From positions 186,001-250,000 of the forward strand of contig JBBQJW010000001.1 of assembly GCA_038326325.1 (NCBI GenBank): a DNA stretch of 64,000 bases, in the 5' to 3' direction. The notes beneath the pieces are model-generated. The model had not been told where the DNA came from. It saw nothing but the letters and a program-made list of their open reading frames with translations, and made no database searches. The stretch comes from UBA10324 sp038326325. GTDB lineage: Bacteria > Bacteroidota > Bacteroidia > Chitinophagales > UBA10324. The first letter of the stretch is position 1. Each line of letters begins with the position of its first letter. The position numbers and the translations under genes were made by a program. Shown in pieces: positions 53,446 to 61,951 of the stretch.

Positions 53446-56223
53446 CTACTCCATCGCCTTCCCAACAATTTCTTCCTGTTCCTGATTGTGAATTTTCTGA
53501 TAACCGGTCGCGGGCGAGGCGCTCGCTTTTCTTGAAATCATTCCCCACTTCAGTTTAGTGTTACACTGAATGAACTGCCACGCGCCCATGTTCACCGGTT
53601 CTTCTTGCACCCAAATAAATACGGCGTTGCGATATTTTTTATTCAAAGCGTCCAACTGTTTTTGAGGTAAGGGATATAACTGTTCCAGTCGAACAATTGC
53701 AACATCCTCCTTTTTATCATTGATTTTTCTTTCTAATAAATCGTAATAAATTTTCCCGCTGCACACTAATACTTTTCGAATCTTTCCAGCATCTGTTACA
53801 CTTGAATCATCCAGTAATTCCTGAAATCCTCCTGAAATAATTTCATTCACATTACTGATGCATCTAGGATGACGAAGCAATGATTTGGGACTCATCACTA
53901 TTAACGGTTTCCGGAACGGACGATACAATTGTCGCCTGAGTAAGTGGAAATAATTTGAGGGTGATGTAACATTCGCAACTGTGATATTGTACTCTGCACT
54001 CGCCTGCAAAAATCGTTCGAGTCTTGCGCTGCTGTGCTCGGGGCCTTGTCCTTCGTATCCATGTGGTAACAAAAGTGTTACACCACTCATACGCTGCCAC
54101 TTGCTTTCGCCCGCTGTTATAAACTGGTCAATAATTGTTTGAGCTCCATTAGCGAAATCACCAAACTGTGCTTCCCATATTGTTAGTGAATTTGGTGAAG
54201 CAAGTGAATAGCCATATTCAAAACCAAGAACAGCAAATTCAGAAAGTAATGAATTGTAAATAAGAAAATTTCCTTTCTGGTCCTTCTCTAAATTATCAAG
54301 GCGATTATATTCATTGCTGTTGTCTTCATCATAAATCACAGCGTGACGGTGACTGAAAGTTCCGCGCTTAACATCTTGTCCGCTCATTCGCACATCATGA
54401 CCTTCGAGCAGAAGAGTTCCATAAGCAAGTAACTCAGCCATTCCCCAATCAAGTCGCCCTTCATCAAAATAATTTTTGCGACGCTGACTCAGCATCACTT
54501 CAATTTTTTTGAGCGGATTAAAGTTCTCAGGATAATTCATCAACCCCTTAATCACTCTGTCGGCTAACTCTTTGTTCACGGCTGTTACAGGTGACGAATC
54601 AAAATCTTCCTGAGCATTTGCTCTCCTTAATTTTTTCCATTCCAATTCCGGCAACTGATAATTATATGGAAGCGGATGTTGCTTTACAAAATCCAATCTG
54701 TCCTGCAACTGCTTCCAGAAATCTTTATCCATTTCCTTCGCCAATTCCGCGTCAATATCTCCGCGATCAATTAATTGTTTACCGTAAACTTCACGCGGGT
54801 TCGCATGTTCTCCAATGAGTTTGTACAAAGCGGGCTGAGTAAACTTCGGATCGTCGCCTTCGTTGTGACCGTGACGGCGATAACAAACCATGTCAACAAA
54901 AATGTCGCGCTGAAATTTTTGCCTCCATTCGGTTGCTAGTTCTACAGCGAACACAACTGCTTCGGGGTCATCGCCATTCACATGTAACACTGGTGCTTCC
55001 ACCATCGCAGCAAGTGAAGTGCAATAATCAGAAGAGCGTGCATCATCAAAATCAGTCGTAAATCCAATTTGATTATTGATAACGAAATGAATGGTGCCTC
55101 CTGTTAAATAACCTTCGAGCATTGCCATCTGTAACACTTCATAAACCACTCCTTGTCCCGCAACTGCTGAATCACCATGAATTAAAATCGGAAGAATGCG
55201 TTTGAAATTTCCATCGTACAATAAATCGGCTTTCGCTCTTGTGTAACCTTCAACCACGGGATTCACCGCTTCGAGATGCGAAGGATTCGGTGACAACTTC
55301 AACATCATTTCCTTTCCATCAAAAGTTTTCACCTGCGATGCATAACCTAAATGATACTTCACATCACCATCACCCATTGTAGTATCAGCAACTGCATTTC
55401 CTTCGAACTCGTTAAAAATCTGCTCATATGTTTTTCCTAAAGTGTTGGCGAGAATATTTAATCGTCCGCGATGCGCCATGCCCATTACAATTTCTTCCAC
55501 GCCGTTGTTTGCACCATAATTAATTATCGCATCAAGTGCTGGAATTGTTGTTTCCCCGCCTTCAAGCGAAAATCTTTTTTGTCCAACATATTTTGTGCTC
55601 AGAAATTTTTCAAACACGACGGCGTCATTCAGTTTTTGAAGAATGTGCTTTTTCTTTTCGAGTGGAAATGAAAATGTCGCGAAACTCTTTTCCATTTTGC
55701 CGAGCATCCATGCGTATTGCTCGTCATCATTGAGGTAAATAAATTCTGCACCAATGCTGTGGCAATATATTTTTTGAAGTTGCTCAATGATTTTTGCCAA
55801 AGAAATTTTTCCAAGTCCCAAAACAGTTCCAACAAAAAATTCTTGAGTCAAATCGTTTTCTGTCAATCCGAAAAATTTCAAATCAAGATTCGCGTGCCGA
55901 TTTTTTCTTTTGCGAATCGGATTCGTCTTCGCTTCCAAATGACCTTTGGCACGATACGCGTTGATGAGTTGAAATACTTTCAATTCTTTTGAAACAGAAG
56001 TTTCATCTGTAAAAGTTTCAACTTTGGTCGAAGATTTTTTTTGTTCCTCCGCCTTCTCTTGCGTAGAACCGCCGTTTATAGCGTTGACTGAAATCGCAAA
56101 ATCAAATCCTTCAAAAAATTTCTTCCATTCAATCTCAACTGATTCAGGATTTTTTTTGAAGTCATCGTAAAGTGATTCAATCACATTCGGATGGGCGTTG
56201 CTGATGTAAGAATAATTATCCAT
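53446..56223 (-). CDS. sucA: 2-oxoglutarate dehydrogenase E1 component
   Basis: 925 aa homodimeric thiamine-diphosphate enzyme that decarboxylates 2-oxoglutarate and acylates the lipoyl group of E2. N-terminal E1 domain (SYISNAHPNVIESLYDDFKK), active-site MAHRGRLNILAN near 250, HGDSAVAGQGVVYEVLQMA, TPP/Mg region VNGDDPEAVVFAVELATEW, and C-terminal LEQLYPLPQ. No sucB is adjacent. A TATATTTG element is 17 bp upstream. Seven TGTWACA words lie within. Confidence 0.96.
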   Translation of the reverse strand: MDNYSYISNAHPNVIESLYDDFKKNPESVEIEWKKFFEGFDFAISVNAINGGSTQEKAEEQKKSSTKVETFTDETSVSKELKVFQLINAYRAKGHLEAKTNPIRKRKNRHANLDLKFFGLTENDLTQEFFVGTVLGLGKISLAKIIEQLQKIYCHSIGAEFIYLNDDEQYAWMLGKMEKSFATFSFPLEKKKHILQKLNDAVVFEKFLSTKYVGQKRFSLEGGETTIPALDAIINYGANNGVEEIVMGMAHRGRLNILANTLGKTYEQIFNEFEGNAVADTTMGDGDVKYHLGYASQVKTFDGKEMMLKLSPNPSHLEAVNPVVEGYTRAKADLLYDGNFKRILPILIHGDSAVAGQGVVYEVLQMAMLEGYLTGGTIHFVINNQIGFTTDFDDARSSDYCTSLAAMVEAPVLHVNGDDPEAVVFAVELATEWRQKFQRDIFVDMVCYRRHGHNEGDDPKFTQPALYKLIGEHANPREVYGKQLIDRGDIDAELAKEMDKDFWKQLQDRLDFVKQHPLPYNYQLPELEWKKLRRANAQEDFDSSPVTAVNKELADRVIKGLMNYPENFNPLKKIEVMLSQRRKNYFDEGRLDWGMAELLAYGTLLLEGHDVRMSGQDVKRGTFSHRHAVIYDEDNSNEYNRLDNLEKDQKGNFLIYNSLLSEFAVLGFEYGYSLASPNSLTIWEAQFGDFANGAQTIIDQFITAGESKWQRMSGVTLLLPHGYEGQGPEHSSARLERFLQASAEYNITVANVTSPSNYFHLLRRQLYRPFRKPLIVMSPKSLLRHPRCISNVNEIISGGFQELLDDSSVTDAGKIRKVLVCSGKIYYDLLERKINDKKEDVAIVRLEQLYPLPQKQLDALNKKYRNAVFIWVQEEPVNMGAWQFIQCNTKLKWGMISRKASASPATGYQKIHNQEQEEIVGKAME

Positions 56224-56239
56224 TGTGTTTTTGCTCGTG

Positions 56240-56247
56240 CAAATATA
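56240..56247 (-). promoter_or_regulatory. -7 element for sucA
   Basis: TATATTTG on the minus strand (56247-56240), 16 nt before the ATG at 56223; matches TAnnTTTG. No -33 box at normal spacing. Confidence 0.4.
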
Positions 56248-56296
56248 ACTGCACCAAAACCCATGACCATTTCTGTAAATTGTTTTTAGAAATACT

Positions 56297-57496
56297 TTAC
56301 TGTGGAAATTCCTTTTTCAATACATCGGCTAAATACTGTACCTGTTCAATAGAATTGTAGGCTTGCGCCGCGATTCGCAACCACAATCGAGTGTTTGTGC
56401 GCGACCACGCGAACACAGGAGTTTGAATATGATATTCATTCATCAGCTTTTGCCAGAAGGGATGTATGTAATTGAAACTTGCTTCAGGCGCTGTGAACGG
56501 AATCGGAAGTGTAACAGTCGCTAAACTCCCTAACATATTTTCGGGACAAGGCGCTTCCGTATTTATAGCGTCGAGCAATAGTTTTCTTCCGGCGACAACC
56601 AACTTGTGATTGTTTTCGCGCAATGTTTTCCAATCGCCCATTACCGAACCCATGAATTGAATGGAATGACCAATACTGGCGTAGGCAGTGTAATCAGAAG
56701 TGCCGGGCCAGAAGAAATGCGATGACCATAATTTTTCGCCAACCTTTTTATCGTAAGTGTGACTCACAATCAGCGAACGGAAATTTTCCTGTTTGTCTTC
56801 GCGCACATGTAACAGTGCTGAACCCTTAGGGGAGCAAATCCATTTGTGGCAATTGCCTGTGTAATACTCCGCGCCGATTTCTTCAATGTTTAAATCCAAC
56901 ATTCCGGGTGCATGCGCACCGTCGATTAAAACTTCAATTCCCTTTTCGTGAAGTGCATCTGTTAATTTTTTCACAGGGAAAATAATTCCAGTTGCTGAAG
57001 TCACATGATCTATCATGGCGAATTTTGTTTTGGGTGTAACACCTTTCATAAATTCTTCCACCAGTTCGTATTCTGATTTTATCGGGAAAGGGATTTTAGT
57101 AACAACCAATTTCGCCTTACTCTTATCAGCGTAATACTGAACCGCATTCCAACAGGCGCCGTAAGCGTGATTGTGCGTGAGAATTTCATCTCCTTCTTCC
57201 AATTCAATATTATTCATGACAGTATTCACTCCATAAGTTGCGTTCGGAACGAATACTAAATCTTTGGCCTTTGCTCCGACGAATGAAGCGAGTTGTTCTT
57301 TATTGCTCCATAACAAATCTTCCAACTCAGTAATCATAAAACGAACGGGTTCCTGTTCCATTCTGCTTCTGTATTCAGTCTGTTTATTCAAAACAGGAAT
57401 GGGACAACCGCCGAAAGAGCCGTGATTTAAAAACACAGTGTTACGGTCAAGCATCCAATGCCCGGCATATTTTGAATAAGAAGGAAGTGAATTCAT
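56297..57496 (-). CDS. Class V aminotransferase (isopenicillin-N epimerase-like)
   Basis: 399 aa PLP enzyme. Opening FLNHGSFGGCPIPVL and GVNTVMNNIEL, Asp-x-Ala-His (DGAHAPGM) and the internal aldimine Lys in CHKWICSPKGSALLHV mark the CsdB/isopenicillin-N epimerase branch of fold-type I. No signal peptide. It is divergent from a Tat-exported paralogue, with 243 bp between start codons. The substrate is unknown. Confidence 0.88.
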   Translation of the reverse strand: MNSLPSYSKYAGHWMLDRNTVFLNHGSFGGCPIPVLNKQTEYRSRMEQEPVRFMITELEDLLWSNKEQLASFVGAKAKDLVFVPNATYGVNTVMNNIELEEGDEILTHNHAYGACWNAVQYYADKSKAKLVVTKIPFPIKSEYELVEEFMKGVTPKTKFAMIDHVTSATGIIFPVKKLTDALHEKGIEVLIDGAHAPGMLDLNIEEIGAEYYTGNCHKWICSPKGSALLHVREDKQENFRSLIVSHTYDKKVGEKLWSSHFFWPGTSDYTAYASIGHSIQFMGSVMGDWKTLRENNHKLVVAGRKLLLDAINTEAPCPENMLGSLATVTLPIPFTAPEASFNYIHPFWQKLMNEYHIQTPVFAWSRTNTRLWLRIAAQAYNSIEQVQYLADVLKKEFPQ

Positions 57497-57739
57497 TTTC
57501 TGAATTTTATTTTATTGCAAAGTAATTGTTGTTAGAATACTTACCGTAGTCCGGAAAATTATTTCGAGCGGAGCCACATGAAAATTCATTTTGCTGAAAG
57601 GTGAAAAGTCATTGTAAATCATTTTCAAATCATCAAAATGAAGTTTTATGAATTCCTTTAAAACAAAAACCATGTAATGAATAATTTATCAAATCTTCAG
57701 ATTGTATTTTACATTAACACTCGAAAAATAATTTTCAAT

Positions 57740-59062
57740 ATGGAAAATAATTCAAGAAGAAATTTTATTCGCAACGCTGCGATAACTTCTATTGCCGGTG
57801 TAACAGTCCCTTCGTTTCTGCAGAAAGCAAAAGCAGAAGAAGTGATTGGCAAATTGAAAAGTTTCAATCACGCATCGCCAATGGAAGCAGCGATGGATGA
57901 AGAATACTGGCGAACTATTCGAATGGCGTATTCAGTATCTCCATCTATTATAAATCTGAACAACGGCGGGTGCAGCCCTTCTCCCATAATTGTTCAGGAT
58001 ATGCTTGACAAATACAATCGGCTCGCATGTGAAACCCCAACTTATTATATGTGGCGCATACTAGATATGGGGCGCGAACCATTGCGCGAAAATCTCGCCT
58101 CACTGGCCGGAGTTTCTCCCGAAGAAATCGCAATTAACAGAAATGCGAGCGAAGCATTGGAGACAATTATTTTCGGAATCAATTTAGAAGCGGGCGATGA
58201 AGTGATTTTATGTAGGCAAGATTATCCGAACATGATGAATGCGTGGAAACTCAGAGAGAAACGACACGGAATAAAACTTGTATGGCTCGATTTGATTTTG
58301 CCTTCGGAAGACGATAACTATTTCACAAAAATTTATGCTGATGCTGTTACACCTAAAACGAAAGTGGTGCATCTCACACATACTATTAATTGGTGTGGAC
58401 AATTTATTCCGGTGCGGAAGATTACCGACGCCGTGCGCGCAAAAAACGCGGCGGTTGAATTTGTATGCGACTCGGCTCATAGTTTCTGTCACATTGATTT
58501 TAAAATTCCGGACCTCGGAGTTGATTATTGGGGAACTGCGTTGCACAAGTGGTTGTGCGCGCCCATCGGTTCGGGAATGTTATGGGTGAAAAAAGAAAAG
58601 ATAAAAAATCTATGGCCGCTGTTCGCTAATGATAAACCCGACAGCGAAGACATTCGCAAATTTGAATCGCTCGGCACGCGCAGTTTTCCGATTGAACAGG
58701 CGATTGGTTATGCGATTGAATTTCATAACTCCATCGGCATGGCGAAGAAGGAGGCGCGACTCCGCTACCTTAAAAATTACTGGTGCGAAAAAGTAAAAGA
58801 CATTCCTAAAGTGAAACTCTACACTTCACTTAAACCTGAATACGGTTGCGGTATTGGTACTTTTTATATTGAGGGAATGGAATTGAAAGACATTGACGCA
58901 ACACTTTTTAACAAATACAAAATTCACACAACCAGTATTGAGTACGAGCATTTCAAACACATCCGTGTTACACCTAATGTTTACACGCAACTTTATGAAC
59001 TCGATAAATTTGTGAAAGCGATTACTGAAATGGCGACTGCGACTGTTACACCTGTGAAATAA
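57740..59062 (+). CDS. Tat-exported class V aminotransferase family protein
   Basis: 440 aa from the ATG at 57740; a frame start at 57677 adds 21 residues that break the Tat signal layout. The start MENNSRRNFIRNAAITSIAG is a twin-arginine signal (RRNFIRNA), cut near KAEE. It keeps the PLP pattern: LNNGGCSPSPIIVQ, DSAHSFCHID and the Lys in ALHKWLCAPIGSGML. A periplasmic PLP enzyme is unusual. It is divergent from its cytoplasmic paralogue. Four TGTWACA words lie within. Confidence 0.87.
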   Translation: MENNSRRNFIRNAAITSIAGVTVPSFLQKAKAEEVIGKLKSFNHASPMEAAMDEEYWRTIRMAYSVSPSIINLNNGGCSPSPIIVQDMLDKYNRLACETPTYYMWRILDMGREPLRENLASLAGVSPEEIAINRNASEALETIIFGINLEAGDEVILCRQDYPNMMNAWKLREKRHGIKLVWLDLILPSEDDNYFTKIYADAVTPKTKVVHLTHTINWCGQFIPVRKITDAVRAKNAAVEFVCDSAHSFCHIDFKIPDLGVDYWGTALHKWLCAPIGSGMLWVKKEKIKNLWPLFANDKPDSEDIRKFESLGTRSFPIEQAIGYAIEFHNSIGMAKKEARLRYLKNYWCEKVKDIPKVKLYTSLKPEYGCGIGTFYIEGMELKDIDATLFNKYKIHTTSIEYEHFKHIRVTPNVYTQLYELDKFVKAITEMATATVTPVK

Positions 59063-59069
59063 AATTTGA

Positions 59070-59762
59070 ATGAAAATAGTAACTTGGAATTGTAATGGTG
59101 CATTGAGAAAAAAAATTGAACGACTACTAAAATTGGAAGCAGATATTTATATTATTCAAGAATGTGAAGACCCTGAAAAAACAAATGATAGCAATTATAG
59201 AAATTGGGCTGATAATTTCTTTTGGGCAGGGGACAATAAAAATAAAGGGCTTGGAATATTTGCAAAACCAAGTATTGGAATTCAAAATTTGAATTGGGAA
59301 ACAAATGGTTTAAAATATTTTATTTCTTGTCGTGTTAATAATGATTTTAATCTTATTGCAACTTGGTGTCATGGTGCAAATTCTCCAACATTTGGATATA
59401 TAGGACAATTATGGAAGTATTTACAATTAAATAAATTCAAATTTGGCAAGTCAATTATTGCTGGTGATTTTAACAGTAATGTGATATGGGATAAATGGGA
59501 TAGGTGGTGGAATCATAGTGATGTTGTAAGAGAATTAGGCGAATTAAAAATTGAAAGTTTTTATCATAAGTTTTTTTTAGAGGATCAAGGGAAGGAATCA
59601 AAGTCAACATTTTACCTGCAAAAAAATATTAAAAAACCTTATCACATTGATTACATATTTGGAAGCACAAGTTTCACAAATTCTATTAAATCACTTGCAG
59701 TTGGAGAAACTTCAAAGTGGCTTGAGTTAAGCGACCATATGCCTGTTATTTTAAATTTATAA
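59070..59762 (+). CDS. Endonuclease/exonuclease/phosphatase (EEP) family protein
   Basis: 230 aa, EEP fold: first strand IVTWNCNGALRKKIE with the Asn, Glu in IIQECED, catalytic Asp-x-Asn in IIAGDFNSNV, and C-terminal SDHMPVI with the general-base His. Family members cut DNA, RNA or phosphoesters. The gene is visibly more AT-rich than its neighbours and lacks TGTWACA words, suggesting recent acquisition. It starts 7 bp after the aminotransferase. Confidence 0.8.
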   Translation: MKIVTWNCNGALRKKIERLLKLEADIYIIQECEDPEKTNDSNYRNWADNFFWAGDNKNKGLGIFAKPSIGIQNLNWETNGLKYFISCRVNNDFNLIATWCHGANSPTFGYIGQLWKYLQLNKFKFGKSIIAGDFNSNVIWDKWDRWWNHSDVVRELGELKIESFYHKFFLEDQGKESKSTFYLQKNIKKPYHIDYIFGSTSFTNSIKSLAVGETSKWLELSDHMPVILNL

Positions 59763-59982
59763 TTTTCAATTCTTGCAAAGTCAGGATATCTAAATCGTTC
59801 AAAAAATATGGATTAAAACAGAGTTTATCACGCAATTAGGAATAAATGAGATTATAGGGTAACATTTATTGTTAGCGTTTTCCTTCTCAAAAACAAACCA
59901 AAATACCACTGGTAAATTAATTTCCGTACCCTCAAACTTTTAAGAAATGGTGTCGTAAGGCGGTGGCGAAAACACCACTTTT

Positions 59983-61875
59983 ATGAGTCGTTATTTACAA
60001 TCAAACATTAAGGTTCAACAAAAGGTAAAAATTTCGCCAATATTTATTTATAGTTCAGTAGGCGCGGTATTCGCCGGTGTTGTTTGCTTAGTCATGTTTA
60101 TCTATTCGAATTTCGGAAGTAATGCGAAAGCATTCGCCGCCAAAGCTGAAGCATCAACGACCGCCGAAAGTTTTGAAGTAAACCTTTCGGGAAAACCTGA
60201 TGGCGAATTCAATACTCCAATGGTCGCGAGAAAAGGTCAATCGTGCGTGGCGCATGGCGATGACGCGTGCGTTGACTTTAATGTAACACTCGATAAGAAC
60301 GCGGAAGGCGTAAAGTTTGAAATCGCTTCGGGCGATGTGCCTGTCGGTTCGCTTTATTATTATATTGACTGTGGAAATCCGGTTGAAGTTGGTCAGCCCG
60401 CTTGTTTAAGCGGAGGAGAAAAACACACGCTGTCGTTTTGCAAACATGGTAATGCGATGAATTCATATCGCATCATTTCATTTTCAAAAGCAATGTTTCC
60501 AAAAGATACAAGCGTGCGCATCGGTGGTCCCGCAATTACTTTGAAAGCGGAAGGTTTGCTTTCGTCAAGTGTAACATGGAAATCCATTTTCCCTGGCACA
60601 CAGAGTCAATATAATTCTTGCCTGAGCAATACAAACGGAAGCATGATTTCATTTCTATCGAATGCGAATTGTCCGAACTTCATTGATTACGAAATTTCGG
60701 GAACACATCTTTCTGCCTGCGGCAATACGCAGACTGTTACAGATACCGTCCGTGTCAATATTTTTCCCGCCATTAACATTCAGTTTGAACCCGCCAATCC
60801 GATTATTCCTGCTGGAGGAACTTTGAATTTAAATGTTGCACTTAGCGGGGGCAATGGAAAATTTAGTTACGAATGGTTTAATTCTAAGAACCAATCTATT
60901 GGTCGCGATTCGTTGTTGAAAATTTCTGAAGAAGGCGATTATACTTTAATTGTGAAAGACGCAATGAGTGAAGCGATGAGTTCGGTGAGCAAGACTGTTA
61001 CAGTAAAGCAATCGCACTGCTACCAGCCAACGGGATTCACGATTAATAAAATCGGCGCTTCAACAGTTAGTATCGCTTGGGAAGCGAGTGAAACAGTTTA
61101 TGGTTTTAAAATCCGCAAGCGTGTAGCCGGAGAAAAAACATGGTCGAGTTCAGGAACGATTTTGCCCTACAACAATCGCACGCTCACTAACCTGATTGAC
61201 AACACGCCGTATGAAATTCAGATACAAACTGTTTGCGACCCGATGCATAACGACACCAGTAATTGGTCGCAGGTTTATTCATTTAAAACAAAATCTTTTT
61301 GCGGTAACCCTGATTCGGTAAAAATTATTTCAGTGGGTGATACATCGGCGCAATTGCAGTGGAGTTCTGCGAGCAACGCAATTATTTATGAAATAAGACT
61401 GCGCAAGCAGGGCGACACAACATGGATCCAGAAAAATCAAAGCGCGAGTTTCCCTACCGATAAAAAGCTGAAAGGCCTCGCGCCGAACACCACTTACGAA
61501 TTACAAATGATGAACGAGTGTTACTGGAAATCATTGAAAGAATACACACCAAGTATTTTCTTTAAAACTAACGAACCCAATTCAGTTATTCAGACTGTTA
61601 CAGTTGATAAAAAAGAAATCGGTAAATTCAATATCTCACCAAATCCTTCCTCCGGGATATTTATAATAGAACTAATCACCGGCGATGATGCGGCATACAA
61701 GTTGGAAATCATCAATTTGCTTGGCGCGAAAGTTTTCGAAGCAAGTGTAACAGCCGTGAATGGTGTAATTACAAGTTCAGTTTCTTTAAATAATAATTTA
61801 CAGAAAGGAATTTATGTTGTTCATATTTCGAGAGGAGATAACGAATACAAGAGCCGATTACTATTGAGTAAATAA
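59983..61875 (+). CDS. Fibronectin type III protein with T9SS type A domain
   Basis: 630 aa. N-terminal hydrophobic anchor/signal near 17-40 (IFIYSSVGAVFAGVVCLVMF), a Cys-rich N-terminal domain (about 60-200), a PKD/Ig-like domain near 260-345, two FnIII domains (about 346-440 and 441-530, CYQPTGFTINKIGASTVSIA and CGNPDSVKIISVGDTSAQLQ), then the sorting domain (NISPNPSSGIFIIELI ... LLGAKVFEASVTAVN). The 220-bp region before it holds no gene; a TGGTGT/ACACCA stem lies just upstream of the ATG. Six TGTWACA words lie within. Confidence 0.85.
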   Translation: MSRYLQSNIKVQQKVKISPIFIYSSVGAVFAGVVCLVMFIYSNFGSNAKAFAAKAEASTTAESFEVNLSGKPDGEFNTPMVARKGQSCVAHGDDACVDFNVTLDKNAEGVKFEIASGDVPVGSLYYYIDCGNPVEVGQPACLSGGEKHTLSFCKHGNAMNSYRIISFSKAMFPKDTSVRIGGPAITLKAEGLLSSSVTWKSIFPGTQSQYNSCLSNTNGSMISFLSNANCPNFIDYEISGTHLSACGNTQTVTDTVRVNIFPAINIQFEPANPIIPAGGTLNLNVALSGGNGKFSYEWFNSKNQSIGRDSLLKISEEGDYTLIVKDAMSEAMSSVSKTVTVKQSHCYQPTGFTINKIGASTVSIAWEASETVYGFKIRKRVAGEKTWSSSGTILPYNNRTLTNLIDNTPYEIQIQTVCDPMHNDTSNWSQVYSFKTKSFCGNPDSVKIISVGDTSAQLQWSSASNAIIYEIRLRKQGDTTWIQKNQSASFPTDKKLKGLAPNTTYELQMMNECYWKSLKEYTPSIFFKTNEPNSVIQTVTVDKKEIGKFNISPNPSSGIFIIELITGDDAAYKLEIINLLGAKVFEASVTAVNGVITSSVSLNNNLQKGIYVVHISRGDNEYKSRLLLSK

Positions 61876-61891
61876 TTTTTTAAAATTCATT

Positions 61892-61937
61892 AAAAACAAA
61901 GAAGCCCTCCAATAAAGGGGAGGGCTTCTTTGTTTTT
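61892..61937. terminator. Bidirectional intrinsic terminator
   Basis: Perfect 19-bp stem (61892-61910 with 61919-61937), 8-nt loop, A-run on one side and T-run on the other. It separates the convergent FnIII gene and the GT39-type gene. Confidence 0.9.
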
Positions 61938-61951
61938 AGTTGTTGGTGAAA

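Noticed and set aside
59940..59985. Riboswitch or structured leader before the FnIII gene (TGGTGT ... ACACCA stem)
   Set aside because: Only 6 bp of pairing with an 18-nt loop and no known aptamer core; could be chance.
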